A stretch of DNA of 42,847 nt, from the NCBI GenBank assembly GCA_963768025.1, contig CAVYGM010000029.1:1-42847 (forward strand), in the 5' to 3' direction. Shown piece after piece: positions 8,265 through 17,888 of the stretch. How positions within the stretch are numbered: the stretch's first letter is position 1; every line of letters begins with the position of its first letter. Under the pieces are notes generated by a model. That model did not search any database and was not told where the DNA came from. It worked only from the letters and a program-made list of their open reading frames with translations. The translations under genes and the position numbers were made by a program. The stretch comes from CAVYGM01 sp963768025. GTDB taxonomy: Bacteria; Bacteroidota; Bacteroidia; Cytophagales; Spirosomataceae.

Positions 8265-9857
8265 TTACCAGCCCGGATTCTGCGTGAGGCCGGAGTTAAG
8301 GTCCAGTTCTTTCTGCGGGATCGGCCAGAGGTAGTCGCGACCCGGCTTAAACACGCGCTCAAAGGCCTGCACCTGAATGGTGCTCACGGCTCCGTTATTG
8401 ACCCAGGTCATGCCGTATACGCTGCCCGGCATCACTTTTTCGGCGGTTTTCCAGCGTCGGATGTCAAACAATCGTAATCCTTCGAACGCCAGTTCTACCA
8501 TGCGTTCCTGCCGCACAATTTCCCTTAGCCCCGCCTGCGATTGCCCCGGAGCAATAGAGGGGAGCTTCACGTCCTGGCGACCATTGCGCACTTTGTTAAT
8601 TGCATCGTACACCGACTGATCCAACTGGTTGAGTTCGATTTTGGCTTCCGCGTAGGTAAGCAGTACCTCCGCGTAGCGAATCAGGATGATGTTGATTCCG
8701 CTGACGCCCGGCGTAGCGAAGTCCTCAGTATTGATGTATTTCTTTACCACAAAACCCGTGGTGGTAGCCAGGTAGGTGTTGCCGACGGCATCGGTGGTGC
8801 CACTGTTGGGCTCGGGCTTAAAAGTAGCCCCGCTTGGTAGCGGATCGCCCGAGAGGAACATGGTGAAGCCCATCCGGGGATCACGGTCCTTGTAAGGATT
8901 GCGGGGGTCGTATCCACTAGCCGGATTGCTGATCGGGAGCCCGTTTTTCATGGTATAGGCATCGGTCAGGTTTTTGGTGGGTACGAAGGTGTTATTTGCC
9001 GTTTTTTGACTGTATGGGGCCATTTGCGCAAAAACATTGTTACTCAGTCCGGCACTGCTCAGGTACTGATGGTCCAGAATTACCTCCACGTTGTTTTCGG
9101 CGCCATAGGTAAAAAGCTTTCCGTAGTTGGGGTATAGGTCATAGCCCAACTTCATGACTTCACTGGCCGCTGTGGCAGCCTGCTGAAACCTACCTGCGTA
9201 CAAATTGGCGCGGGCCAGCAAGGCTAGTGCAGCACCTTTGGTAATGCGCCCCTTATCGGCCGCGGGGTACGTGGTGGGCAACGCTCCCGCTGCCGCGGTG
9301 AGTTCAGAGGTAGCAAAATCCCAGACAGCGTTGACATCGTCGCGCTTGAGTTGTTTGGCTTCATCGGTACTCAGGGTTTTGGTTACGATGGGTACACCGC
9401 CATACAGACTAGCCAGATGTACATAGTGGTAGGCGCGCAAAAATCGCATTTCGGCCTTCAGGCGATCAATCAGGGCCGTATTGGTGGTGGTCACGCGATC
9501 CACATTTTCCAGAAAATCGTTGACCGTGGCAATGCCGGCGTAGGCGTTGGTCCACTCCTGGGTAATCCGCGAGTTGGAGGCGTCGTACGAGCCGCTTTCG
9601 ATAAACGAATTGACGTTGAACACCTGGTTGGTGTGGCCAATATCGCTAACCCCGTCGAAGGCAAAGGTATTGAGCCCGGCCAAATAGTCGTAAGCAGCAT
9701 TGGTCGCCAATAAGGCATCGGTTTCAGTTTTCCAAAAGATGGCGGTCGAAATCCGGTCGTTGGGTACCGGGTTGAGTAAGTCCTCCTTGCAGGATAGCAG
9801 CAGCGAGGTAAGCAGCGCCAGGGTTAGGAAGTTCCTGGATTTAAGTAGGTAGTTCAT
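8265..9857 (-). CDS. SusD/RagB-family glycan-binding lipoprotein (PUL 1)
   Basis: 530 residues. A lipoprotein signal peptide ends at the lipobox LLSC (Cys23). The mature N-terminus 'KEDLLNPVPNDRISTAIFWK' and the C-terminus 'RDYLWPIPQKELDLNSGLTQ' followed by NPGW are the hallmark ends of SusD proteins. The fold is a TPR-based helical scaffold, visible in stretches such as 'LRAYHYVHLASLYGGVPIVT' and 'EVLLTYAEAKIELNQL'. SusD proteins sit on the outer membrane and cap the SusC channel, capturing the oligosaccharide. The gene starts 26 bases after the SusC stop codon, so the two form one unit. 'RMVELAFEGLRLFDIRRWKT' is also family-typical. Confidence 0.96.
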   Translation of the reverse strand: MNYLLKSRNFLTLALLTSLLLSCKEDLLNPVPNDRISTAIFWKTETDALLATNAAYDYLAGLNTFAFDGVSDIGHTNQVFNVNSFIESGSYDASNSRITQEWTNAYAGIATVNDFLENVDRVTTTNTALIDRLKAEMRFLRAYHYVHLASLYGGVPIVTKTLSTDEAKQLKRDDVNAVWDFATSELTAAAGALPTTYPAADKGRITKGAALALLARANLYAGRFQQAATAASEVMKLGYDLYPNYGKLFTYGAENNVEVILDHQYLSSAGLSNNVFAQMAPYSQKTANNTFVPTKNLTDAYTMKNGLPISNPASGYDPRNPYKDRDPRMGFTMFLSGDPLPSGATFKPEPNSGTTDAVGNTYLATTTGFVVKKYINTEDFATPGVSGINIILIRYAEVLLTYAEAKIELNQLDQSVYDAINKVRNGRQDVKLPSIAPGQSQAGLREIVRQERMVELAFEGLRLFDIRRWKTAEKVMPGSVYGMTWVNNGAVSTIQVQAFERVFKPGRDYLWPIPQKELDLNSGLTQNPGW

Positions 9858-9883
9858 ATCGGTTTTGTCTTAAATCGAATAGA

Positions 9884-12800
9884 TTAAAATTGCAGATTCA
9901 CACCAATGGTTTTTAGTGCGGTTTGGGGATAATACACGCCCCGGCCCGATTCTACCTCGGGGTCGAGGCTCCACTCGTTCAGCTTCGAGATCGTGAAGAC
10001 GTTAGAAGCCGACACGTACACGCTGGCGCGCTGTACCCAGAATTTCTTACTGAATGTGGTGGGGATGTTATACACCAGCTGCACGTTTTTGAGCCGGAAA
10101 TAAGACCCATCGATCATCAGGCGGTCGGTAGTGGCCTGGTTTCTCAGGTCCAGCTTGGTGGGGCGGGGGAAGCGGGCATCGGTACGTTCGGGCGTCCAGT
10201 AGTTGTCCGTATAGACCTCATGCGTAAAACCCTCGTAATTGCCCTGCTCGGACAAAGCACCCGACAAGCGAACATCCACATCAGCGGTACCCTGGAAGAG
10301 TAGATTCAGCTGGAAGTTTTTGTAGCCAAGACCGCTGTTGAGGCTAAATGAATATTTTGGAAAAGGATTGCCGATCATGGTCATGTCGGCCGTAGTAATG
10401 ATGTTGTCGCCGTTCTGATCCACAAAAGCTACGTCACCGGGCTTGGCCGAACGTTGGAAGTAGGGGGAAGCGTCGGCCTGATCCTGGGTCTGGATGAGGC
10501 CGTTGGTCTGGTAGCCCCAGTGGGCGTTGATGGGCAGTCCTTCCTGAATAATATAGCGGGGGTCGATGTCCGAACCCGTAATGTAGGGACCGGTACCGTT
10601 CAGGCTGATAACTTTATTGTTGTTCATCGAAAAATTGCCCCCCACGCTGTACGTCAGTCCCCACTTGGCGGTGTTCTGGTAGTTGACGCCTAGTTCTACC
10701 CCTTTGTTTTCGACAATCCCGGCATTTTGCGGACCGGGCAACAAGCCGATGGTGAGCGGGATGGGCAGGTTGAGCAAGATACCGTCTGTTATCTTTTTGT
10801 AATAGTCGAAGGTGACAGACAGTTTTTTCTGGAATAGCGCGGCGTCCAGGCCGAAGTTGGTTTGGGTGTTGGTTTCCCAGGTTACCGCCGGATCAATCCG
10901 GGTAGACTGCCGGTAGCCGGTCACGACGCTACCGCCGAAAGTGTAGCTGCTGGCTGAGAGTTGTGGGAAAAACAGGTAGGGCGAAATGGCCTGGTTGCCC
11001 GTTTGTCCGTACGAGGCCCGTAGTTTGAGTTCGGGAATAGTGTTTTTTAAAGAACTAAAAAACTCCTCCTCCGAGATACGCCAGCCTACCGAGCCCGAGG
11101 GGAAAAAAGCAAACTGTCGCTCGGGTGAGAAGCGCGACGAACCGTCGCGGCGGGCGTTGACTTCGAGTAAGTACTTATTGGCGAAGGTATAGTTCAATCG
11201 GCCAAAGAACGACCGAAGCCCTCCTTCCTCATCGTAGCCCCCGTTGTTTTTGGTACCATCGTTGATACCCTGGTTGATCGACTGAATGTCGTTGTTATAG
11301 AATTGTTGACGGAAGGCATTCAGGCCAAAATACTGGTAGTAGTATTCCTGGTAGCCGCCCATGATGCTGAAATCGTGGTCACCCCAGATGTGGTGGTAGG
11401 TGAGCAGGTCGGTAATGGTGTACTCGCGTTGCTGGTTCCGGATTTCGCTAAGGGTGTTGTTCGCGATGGTTCTTACCACGCCCGTGTTCTGGTCGCGGTT
11501 GGTGTAGGCATTGTTAAAGTCTTTCTGATAGGTACCCGTGTAGTTTCCGGCCACCTGCACGGAGAGCGTCAGGTCTTCCAGAATATCCCACTCGCCTTTC
11601 ACATTCCCCACAATGCGGTCTACCGCCTGGTTGGAAAGACCGCCCTTTTCGAGGTACATCAGCGGATTGTTGCCCTGCTGGCTCAGGCCGTAGGTGCCGT
11701 CGGGGTACTTGGGCACGGCCCACAGAGCACCGTGAAAAAAGTTGTTGATGGCATTGACGACGGGCGTGGTGGAGGTATTGTAGCGGTAGTTGGCGTCGGC
11801 GCTGAACCGGATTTTGGGCGAGGCCGTAAAGTCGGTCGTCAAGCGTAGCTCCTTCACCTGGCTACCGTAGTTCTGAACTACGCCTTTCTGGTCCATAAGC
11901 CGTACGCTGGCCCGGGCCCGAAAATTTTCGTTGCCACCACTCACGGAGAGCGTCTGGTTTGACATGGGAGCCGGGTTCAACAAAGTCTCAAACCAGGCGT
12001 TGTGCAGCGGATATTTCAGGCGGTCGGTAGTCGTGACCCAGGTAGTAATGGATTCATCCGTAAAGCGGGCGGGCAGGGCCGCCCCCACGTTCCGGTAGGC
12101 CGTCTGTTGCAGGCGCATGTACGGTTCAAGGGCCATCATTTTAGGGGTGTTGATTGAGTTCTGAATGCCGTAGTACCCATTATAGGCAACCGAAACTTTA
12201 CCCGCTTTGCCCCGCTTGGTGGTGACCAGAATTACCCCGTTTGCTCCTCTTGATCCGTAAATGGCGGTAGAGGAAGCATCTTTTAGCACGGTCACCGACT
12301 CAATGTCCTCGGGGTTCATGTCGAAGAGCGTTTGCTCCACTCCATCGACGATGACGAGCGCCGAGTTGTCACCCAGGGTAGTGATGCCCCGCACCCGCAT
12401 AGTGGCACTGGACCGGCCGGGTGAGCCCCCGCGGTCGAGTACCGTAAGGCCGGGGGCGAGTCCCTGCAGGGACTGCTGCACGTTGCTCACGGGCCGAGCC
12501 GTAATCTGCTCGCTCTGAATGGTAGAGACCGCACTGGTCATGGTGGCTTTCTTCTGGGTACCAAAGCCCACCACTACCACCTCCGACAGATTGGCCACGT
12601 CGGCCTGTAGCCGGATGGAGAGGGTACTTTGGGTAGTTACCGTAATCTCCTGACTTACATAGCCAACAAAGCTGAAAATAAGCACAGATTCAGGTCCGGG
12701 TACATCCAGCTGAAAATCCCCTTCCCCATTGGTAGTAGTACCGCGGGTGGTACCTTTCAGCACCACACTCACGCCAGGCAGTCCGGTACCGGTTTCATCG

Positions 12801-13240
12801 GAAACTTTCCCATTGACAAGCTGTTTGGGGGCTTGTACCTGAATATAATTGATCCAGGAGGAGGATTTGGGGGTGGAAGCGGGCTTTGGTGAAAGGATGA
12901 TGTTGCGCCCGCTTACCTCGAAATGTATTTTGAGTGGTTTAAGCAGGTTGTCCAGAATCTCTCCCAGCGTAGCATTCTGTTTTTGAATGGACACTTTCAT
13001 GGAAGATTCAACCACCTGCGAGCTGTACACAAATCGGACGTCCGTAGCTTTTTCAATCGTGGTGAGCACCTTCTTTATTTCCTGATTTTCAGCTTGCAAC
13101 GTAAGCCTCCGATTTAGAAATTCCTGTGCTTCAGATGTGTGAGCATACGAAATGCCCACCATCAGTAGCATTACTAAACTTTGCGTAAAGGAAAACTTCA
13201 TGAGTTTAATCCAAAATTGCCTGGTAGCGTGTTTTTTCAT
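9884..13240 (-). CDS. SusC/RagA-type TonB-dependent receptor with STN signalling domain (PUL 1)
   Basis: 1118 residues, complete and unbroken. A signal peptide (about 1-38) is followed by a secretin/TonB short N-terminal (STN) domain at about 43-113 ('LTTIEKATDVRFVYSSQVVE'), a carboxypeptidase-D-like repeat at about 140-215 ('VNGKVSDETGTGLPGVSVVL'), the SusC region 'LSEVVVVGFGTQKK' (218-231) and a plug ('DIESVTVLKDASSTAIYGSR', about 312-331). The long beta-barrel ends in 'LKTIGVNLQF', with a terminal Phe as usual for outer-membrane barrels. It transports oligosaccharides across the outer membrane using TonB energy. The STN domain is the part that contacts a FecR anti-sigma factor, and a FecR/ECF sigma pair lies directly upstream, so substrate-triggered induction of this locus is likely. 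Confidence 0.97.
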   Translation of the reverse strand: MKKHATRQFWIKLMKFSFTQSLVMLLMVGISYAHTSEAQEFLNRRLTLQAENQEIKKVLTTIEKATDVRFVYSSQVVESSMKVSIQKQNATLGEILDNLLKPLKIHFEVSGRNIILSPKPASTPKSSSWINYIQVQAPKQLVNGKVSDETGTGLPGVSVVLKGTTRGTTTNGEGDFQLDVPGPESVLIFSFVGYVSQEITVTTQSTLSIRLQADVANLSEVVVVGFGTQKKATMTSAVSTIQSEQITARPVSNVQQSLQGLAPGLTVLDRGGSPGRSSATMRVRGITTLGDNSALVIVDGVEQTLFDMNPEDIESVTVLKDASSTAIYGSRGANGVILVTTKRGKAGKVSVAYNGYYGIQNSINTPKMMALEPYMRLQQTAYRNVGAALPARFTDESITTWVTTTDRLKYPLHNAWFETLLNPAPMSNQTLSVSGGNENFRARASVRLMDQKGVVQNYGSQVKELRLTTDFTASPKIRFSADANYRYNTSTTPVVNAINNFFHGALWAVPKYPDGTYGLSQQGNNPLMYLEKGGLSNQAVDRIVGNVKGEWDILEDLTLSVQVAGNYTGTYQKDFNNAYTNRDQNTGVVRTIANNTLSEIRNQQREYTITDLLTYHHIWGDHDFSIMGGYQEYYYQYFGLNAFRQQFYNNDIQSINQGINDGTKNNGGYDEEGGLRSFFGRLNYTFANKYLLEVNARRDGSSRFSPERQFAFFPSGSVGWRISEEEFFSSLKNTIPELKLRASYGQTGNQAISPYLFFPQLSASSYTFGGSVVTGYRQSTRIDPAVTWETNTQTNFGLDAALFQKKLSVTFDYYKKITDGILLNLPIPLTIGLLPGPQNAGIVENKGVELGVNYQNTAKWGLTYSVGGNFSMNNNKVISLNGTGPYITGSDIDPRYIIQEGLPINAHWGYQTNGLIQTQDQADASPYFQRSAKPGDVAFVDQNGDNIITTADMTMIGNPFPKYSFSLNSGLGYKNFQLNLLFQGTADVDVRLSGALSEQGNYEGFTHEVYTDNYWTPERTDARFPRPTKLDLRNQATTDRLMIDGSYFRLKNVQLVYNIPTTFSKKFWVQRASVYVSASNVFTISKLNEWSLDPEVESGRGVYYPQTALKTIGVNLQF

Positions 13241-13330
13241 AGATTTGTTAAGGGTTAAAAGTTCTTTTAGAGGAACATACTTACACTGAGCGGTTACTTT
13301 GGCGAGCGATCTTTTCAGTGCAAAGGCCTG

Positions 13331-13355
13331 ACGGCAGTGGCCTGGCTACTGCCGT
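13331..13355 (+). other. Hairpin with a T tract between the FecR and SusC genes
   Basis: ACGGCAGT (13331-13338) pairs perfectly with ACTGCCGT (13348-13355) and is followed on the plus strand by TTTTGTTTTG. As a terminator it would face plus-strand (antisense) transcripts. In the minus-strand FecR-SusC message it would form the same stem without a U tract. Function unknown. Confidence 0.4.
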
Positions 13356-13431
13356 TTTTGTTTTGTTATCAGGTACTCATCATAAGGTAGGTAGTAGGAA
13401 TAAGTTATTTTAGTGGGTTAAATTTAGCTTC

Positions 13432-14524
13432 TCAGGGACACCCCTTCGCGTTGATGACGATCTGCCCGTCTACAATCTCATAGCTGCCCGAAATGGCTTT
13501 GCACAGCAGATCCAGCTTTTCGTACAGCGACTCCTGGGCCAGGGTGGCGGTAATTTTGCAGGCCCGCAGGCTGGGTTCGTCAAATTGAATGGCGATCCCG
13601 TAGCTTTGCTCCAAATCGTGCAGAATCCGGGGTAGGGTTACTTCATCGTACCGTGTTTCGGCCGGCGCAGGGGTTGTTTGGACCAGGATTGGATTTGCCA
13701 CCAGGGTCTTTATCAGCTGGCGTTGGGCTTTTTCGAAGATAGCCGCCTGATTAGCGGTCAATATCAGCCCATTGATTTCTTTGCTACCTGCCGACTGGCT
13801 GGGTGGCCGGCGGTACACTGATACCTTGCCTGATAGTACCTGCACCGTCATATTCTGATTTTTTTCGTACGCACTCACCACGAACTTCGTGCCCAATACC
13901 CGGGTTACCATTTCACCCGTACGAACCAGAAAAGGATGGTTGCGGTGGGATGACAGAAAAACTGGCTTCTCCGGTAAGAAACACCACCCGGGCGCTGTCC
14001 GAAAATCGGGATGGGTAGCTCAGGCTGCTCTTGGGGCTCAGGACGACCTCGGTACTATCGCTGAGCAGTATCCGGAGGGGTTGGTGGGTAGGGTTACTCG
14101 TTTGAACCAGTTGTCCTACCGAGCTCTTATCGAATTCCTGGGCAATTCGGGCGGAAGGCCAATAGTGCCAGGTCAGTCCAAACACGGCCACGATCAGGGC
14201 GGCTACCGATGCAACCCGGCCAAATGGGAACCGGCGGAAGGAGGATGGCCGCGAAGAAGATACCGGAAGGGGAATTGTACCTGCCCCGGCCCGGTGTAGG
14301 AAGGTCTCCACCTCGGCACGAATTTCCTTTTCGCTGAGTATTTCCTCATGCAAGTGAGCGGCTCGCACCATCTGCTCGGCCCTCTTCAGAGCTACCCGCT
14401 GGGTAGGGTACTGGTCCAAAAAGGACAGCCAAAAAGTTTCATTGAGGCTACTCCCCTGAACCCAGTCCCGGAAATCCTCGTCCTGAACAAAATCTTCGGT
14501 CGTATAGTGTTCGTATTTTTTCAT
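13432..14524 (-). pseudogene. FecR-family anti-sigma factor of PUL 1, broken by one frameshift as read
   Basis: The N-terminal half (13913-14524) has a cytoplasmic helical part, a membrane segment at about residues 103-121 ('VASVAALIVAVFGLTWHYW') and the first part of the FecR domain ('SDSTEVVLSPKSSLSYPSRF', 'VVFLTGEASFSVIP'). It then runs out of frame. The C-terminal half lies one frame over and resumes exactly where the family continues: 'HPFLVRTGEMVTRVLGTKF', then the C-terminal domain 'LPRILHDLEQSYGIAIQFDE', ending at 13432. Removing one base near 13939 restores one protein of about 363 residues. The gene follows the ECF sigma gene by 33 bases and precedes the STN-containing SusC, so it should be the periplasmic link between receptor and sigma factor. 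Either an assembly error or a real inactivation would give this picture; I favour an error. Confidence 0.85.
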
Positions 14525-14557
14525 TGGCTTTGACGTGCTTTTTCTAATGGTGGTGAA

Positions 14558-15151
14558 TTATAGTCCGGAAAACAGAAAGATAAAAATGGCCGCAGCCCAG
14601 TTTTTGCGCAGGCTATGGAGCGATTTCTGCATCAAATTATACACCGATTGCCGGCCTAGCTGCATTACGTCGGCGATTTGCTCAAAGCTCAAATTCTGGT
14701 AGAAACGCAGGTATATGAGCTCCTTTTGCCGGGCTGGGAGTTGGTTCATCCCCTGTTCCAGTTTGCGCAACTGATATACCTCGTGTTCCTCCTCAATCAA
14801 ATGCAGGTCGGCCGAAAACTCAACCCCGAAGGCGTAGTCTTCGGCGGGGGATGAGCTGTGGGTAAATTTATTCTTTTTGGAAAGCTCGCGTAGCATGCGG
14901 CTTTTGAGCACCACCAGCAAGTACGACCGTACATTCTCTACCGAACTGATAGTTTCCTGCATTTTCCACAAACTCAGGAATGTTTCCTGAATACAGTCCT
15001 TTACAAACTCCCGATCCTGGTGCAGGCGCATACCCCAATTGAAAAGATCGGGATACAACTTTTGCATGAGATTGGCAAGGGCGTATATATCACCGGCCCG
15101 GTATTCCTGCCATAATCGTTGTGCTTCCTCACAGGGTAGTCGTCGAGTCAT
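14558..15151 (-). CDS. ECF-family RNA polymerase sigma factor of PUL 1
   Basis: 197 residues. Region 2 (about 27-95) contains 'LYPDLFNWGMRLHQDREFVK' and 'DCIQETFLSLWKMQ', the core-binding and -10-binding helices. Region 4 (about 135-185) contains 'MNQLPARQKELIYLRFYQNL' and the helix-turn-helix 'SFEQIADVMQLGRQSVYNLM'. The C-terminal tail (AAAIFIFLFSGL) is hydrophobic, which is unusual for a soluble sigma factor but common in Bacteroidota members of this group. The gene leads the cluster sigma, FecR, SusC, SusD, sulfatase, sulfatase. When released by the anti-sigma factor it should turn on the SusC operon. The AT-rich stretch 15190-15235 upstream is the likely promoter region. Confidence 0.93.
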   Translation of the reverse strand: MTRRLPCEEAQRLWQEYRAGDIYALANLMQKLYPDLFNWGMRLHQDREFVKDCIQETFLSLWKMQETISSVENVRSYLLVVLKSRMLRELSKKNKFTHSSSPAEDYAFGVEFSADLHLIEEEHEVYQLRKLEQGMNQLPARQKELIYLRFYQNLSFEQIADVMQLGRQSVYNLMQKSLHSLRKNWAAAIFIFLFSGL

Positions 15152-15335
15152 TTTGGTAGCTCCGTTTTGAAATAGGAGTCACGTTTTTTCAAAACCTAAC
15201 CTCTTATTTTAAATTTTTTTATAAAAAATAGGTAGATACCAGTGAGGTGCATCCTGGAAAGTTGAGCTATACTAGTGAGATATAAAGTCGATTAGACTAA
15301 GAAAGGCGGTATTTTCCCCAGGATATGTAACAAGT

Positions 15336-16068
15336 TTACTCAAACACCAACGTCCCAAAACGCTGGTAATCGTGAAAGTTGGTGCGGGTCTTTTGCCAGG
15401 TCCAGCCCGAAAAGCCCTGGTCGTAGTCGATGCGGTAGAAGTTGCCGCGCCAGCGGGTGCCCGGCGTGGGTGAGGCCTGTACAAGGGGCTTCATGACGCT
15501 GTACGGAATAAAGAACTCGGCGGTCCAGCCGCTGATGGCGGCACCGGTTTTCTGGTCGCCCACCCCGCACGCTCGTGGCGTGCTTTACCCGGTTGGCTCC
15601 CTCGTAGTGCCAGGGACGCCAGCCTAAAAACTTGCCGTTGAGGTTGGGTACCACGATTAGCAGCTCGTAGTTCAACGGAGATAGCTCGTATTCCAGGTAG
15701 ACGGGAACCGACTGGTCGGGCCATAAAAAAACCTCTACCACGTCTTCGTTGTAGAGGTTGGCAAAATCTTCCGTCAGGGTAGCCGTCAGCTTGCGGTCTT
15801 CGCACTCCATCAGGAAGTACATGCCCGTTTCGGAGTAGAGTACCTTGGCGCGGGTAGCCATTTTTGGTCCCGCTATTCTTTGCTGGGTGAGCTGCACCCA
15901 CTCAGTACCTGACCAGTTGCCAGCTGTGCCCTTACCATCCAACGCAAAGTCGGCTGTTTTTTTGACGATCAGGAGTGAATCAGGATCGGCAACAGCGGTA
16001 CCATGGGTCAGTAAGACAGGTGCCAGCAGGAGCCAGAACCAAAGGACACTAAAATATTTCTTGAACAT
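15336..16068 (-). pseudogene. Secreted CBM9-like carbohydrate-binding protein, frameshifted as read
   Basis: The first part (down to about 15567) has a signal peptide (MFKKYFSVLWFWLLLAPVLL...) and a beta-sandwich of the family 9 carbohydrate-binding/DOMON type: 'ADFALDGKGTAGNWSGTEWV', 'TRAKVLYSETGMYFLMECED', 'DVVEVFLWPD'. The second part, in another frame, completes it with 'GDQKTGAAISGWTAEFFIPY' and 'GTRWRGNFYRIDYDQGFSGW', ending 'FGTLVFE'. The break sits in a run of four C (15563-15566); dropping one base joins the halves into about 243 residues. The protein probably binds sugars in the periplasm or at the surface. It lies upstream of the PUL 1 sigma factor on the same strand, 184 bases away, so it may be a separate unit serving the same glycan. 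Confidence 0.8.
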
Positions 16069-16123
16069 GGAAGCAAGGTTAGGAACGGTTAAATGTACCT
16101 TATTCCACGTAGTTTTTCAAAAA

Positions 16124-16552
16124 CTAAAAGATGCTATTGTCCCTGCGGGTGGTGAGTATAGTTTCCCCAACGGGGTTTCGGACATCGGCGTCCCGCTCGG
16201 CCGTAATGAACACCTCATTGGGTTCCACGGTGGTCGTGGTACTGAGCTCCCCGTCCAGCGATTTGTCAAATATACTCGATGCCACCTTGATCTGTCCCAG
16301 CTTCTGTAATTCGTTCCGGTCCGATTGCATCCACACAACGTAAGCGTCGCGGGAGGGGGTCAGGTCACCGGGCTTCGCCAGGTTCTTAACCGTCACGGTG
16401 AGGCTATAATTGTTATTGTTGTCTTTCTTGACTTTGACATACCCTTCGGCGGCCGGTACCACGCGGGATTTTGTAAAATTCATTTTCTGGGTACACGAAG
16501 CGAAGGCTACGGCAATTGCCAGTATGAGTAGCGTGTTACGTAATATTTTCAT
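16124..16552 (-). CDS. Small lipoprotein of unknown function
   Basis: 142 residues. The N-terminus 'MKILRNTLLILAIAVAFASC' is a clear lipoprotein signal with the lipid-carrying Cys at position 20. The mature part is a predicted beta-rich domain ('YVKVKKDNNNNYSLTVTVKN', 'EVFITAERDADV') with a run of Asn (residues 45-48). I do not recognise a family with confidence. It sits between the LacI regulator and the CBM9-like gene on the same strand, with 55 bases before the latter. The beta-sandwich look would fit a cell-surface or periplasmic accessory protein, but that is a guess. Confidence 0.75.
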   Translation of the reverse strand: MKILRNTLLILAIAVAFASCTQKMNFTKSRVVPAAEGYVKVKKDNNNNYSLTVTVKNLAKPGDLTPSRDAYVVWMQSDRNELQKLGQIKVASSIFDKSLDGELSTTTTVEPNEVFITAERDADVRNPVGETILTTRRDNSIF

Positions 16553-16626
16553 AATTCGATGGGATTAAGTTTTTGGATATATTCCACCTCTTACCCATAA
16601 AGAATTATACCAACGTCGCCAGAGCT

Positions 16627-17634
16627 TCACCCCGCCGTGGAGGCTCTGGGTATAAGCTTACTTTCCAGGATTATCTTTTCGTAAGCAAACTTCGCGCTGT
16701 TCAACTCCTTGAAAATAAGCCGGGCGGCCTCGGCTCCCATCTCGTAAGCCGGTTGCCTCACCGAGCTCAGGGAAGGTTCCAGCAGTTCGTCCACGGGTTC
16801 GTCGTTGAAGCCGATCAAGGCCAGCTCCTGCGGAATGCGGATGCCCCGCTGCCGGGCCATGACCAACGCTCGTTGCGCGATCTGATCGCTGTACGTGAGC
16901 AGGGCATCGGGCGGATGCGGACCATCCAGCAGTCTAGAAAGCGTATGGATAATGGACTCTTTGCTGAATTCTACCTGTTGAATCAATTCCTCATTCACCA
17001 CCAATCCCGCTTCGGTCAGTGCGTCCCGGTAGCCCCGTTCGCGCCGTTGACTTATTTGCAAATGCGGCGGTCCGCCCAGAAAAGCAATCCGCTTTTTGCC
17101 GGTGGAAAGTAAGTGAAAAACCGCCTCAAAAGCAGCCTTGTGGTTGTCGATCAGTACTTTGGAGCAGGTTATCTGCTCGCAGTCGCGGTTGAAGAGTACG
17201 AACGGTATGTTTCTAGATTGAATGCGTACCAGGTGGTCATACTGCGTAGTATGGGCTGATACCGAGAGAATAATGCCGGAAACGCGGGAGGCGATCAGAC
17301 CATTGATCTGTTTTATTTCTTTTTGATAATCCTCATTGCTCTGACAAATCAGGAGCTGATAGCCTTCGGCCTCGGCCACGGCTTCCATGCCGCTGATGGC
17401 GTCGGCGTACAGCGGATAGCTGATCTTAGGCACAATAACGCCGATGGCATTGCTCTTACGTTTTAGGAGCTGGAAAGCCAGGTGATTGGGCTCGTACTCC
17501 AGCTCCTCCGCCAGCTGTATCACCGCTTTCTTGGTTTCGTCCTTGACATCAGGATGGTTTTTTAAGGCTCGGGAAACCGTTGAGATAGAAATGCCCAAGC
17601 GGGTAGCGATAGTTTTTAGACTAATTTCCTCCAT
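16627..17634 (-). CDS. LacI-family transcriptional regulator
   Basis: I choose the ATG at 17634 (MEEISLKTIATRLGISISTV), giving 335 residues; the longer frame begins at a TTG and adds a sequence with no homology to the family. The helix-turn-helix is at about 4-25 ('LKTIATRLGISISTVSRALK') with the hinge helix 'LAFQLLKRKSNAIGVIVPKI' next. The rest is a periplasmic-binding-protein-like sensor domain: 'YPLYADAISGMEAVAEAEGY', 'KKRIAFLGGPPHLQISQRRE', 'ALIGFNDEPVDELLEPSLSS'. The gene diverges from the sugar-acid operon starting at 17889, with a palindromic element in between (17729-17760). It probably represses that operon and responds to a sugar or sugar-acid ligand. Confidence 0.93.
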   Translation of the reverse strand: MEEISLKTIATRLGISISTVSRALKNHPDVKDETKKAVIQLAEELEYEPNHLAFQLLKRKSNAIGVIVPKISYPLYADAISGMEAVAEAEGYQLLICQSNEDYQKEIKQINGLIASRVSGIILSVSAHTTQYDHLVRIQSRNIPFVLFNRDCEQITCSKVLIDNHKAAFEAVFHLLSTGKKRIAFLGGPPHLQISQRRERGYRDALTEAGLVVNEELIQQVEFSKESIIHTLSRLLDGPHPPDALLTYSDQIAQRALVMARQRGIRIPQELALIGFNDEPVDELLEPSLSSVRQPAYEMGAEAARLIFKELNSAKFAYEKIILESKLIPRASTAG

Positions 17635-17728
17635 TTCCTGTAAAAGTGCAATTTTGAAGATTGGGTATATAGCGCCATTTACCAACTAAGACGGGCCGTG
17701 GTAACTTCTAACCACAGGTTGTGGATTT

Positions 17729-17760
17729 TTCTGCAAACCTTTTCGCAAACCTTTGCAGAA
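17729..17760. promoter_or_regulatory. Palindromic operator candidate for the LacI-type regulator
   Basis: TTCTGCAAA (17729-17737) is the exact reverse complement of TTTGCAGAA (17752-17760). Inside, the 10-mer GCAAACCTTT occurs twice in direct order (17733-17742 and 17745-17754), and 17745-17756 reads GCAAA-CC-TTTGC, a LacI-sized palindrome. It lies midway between the divergent lacI-type gene and the dehydrogenase gene. A weak Bacteroidota-like promoter, TTTG (17778-17781) then TATTTG (17799-17804), follows on the plus strand. Binding is inferred, not shown. Confidence 0.55.
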
Positions 17761-17888
17761 AAAAAAGTCATAAAACCTTTGGTGACTATCCCGGAATCTA
17801 TTTGGTTTAGCTAGCATCCCGGCTTGGTGAGACCGAGCCAGAAGGAGGTAATCTTTAATTTAGTCAATATACCACTACGAAATAATTC

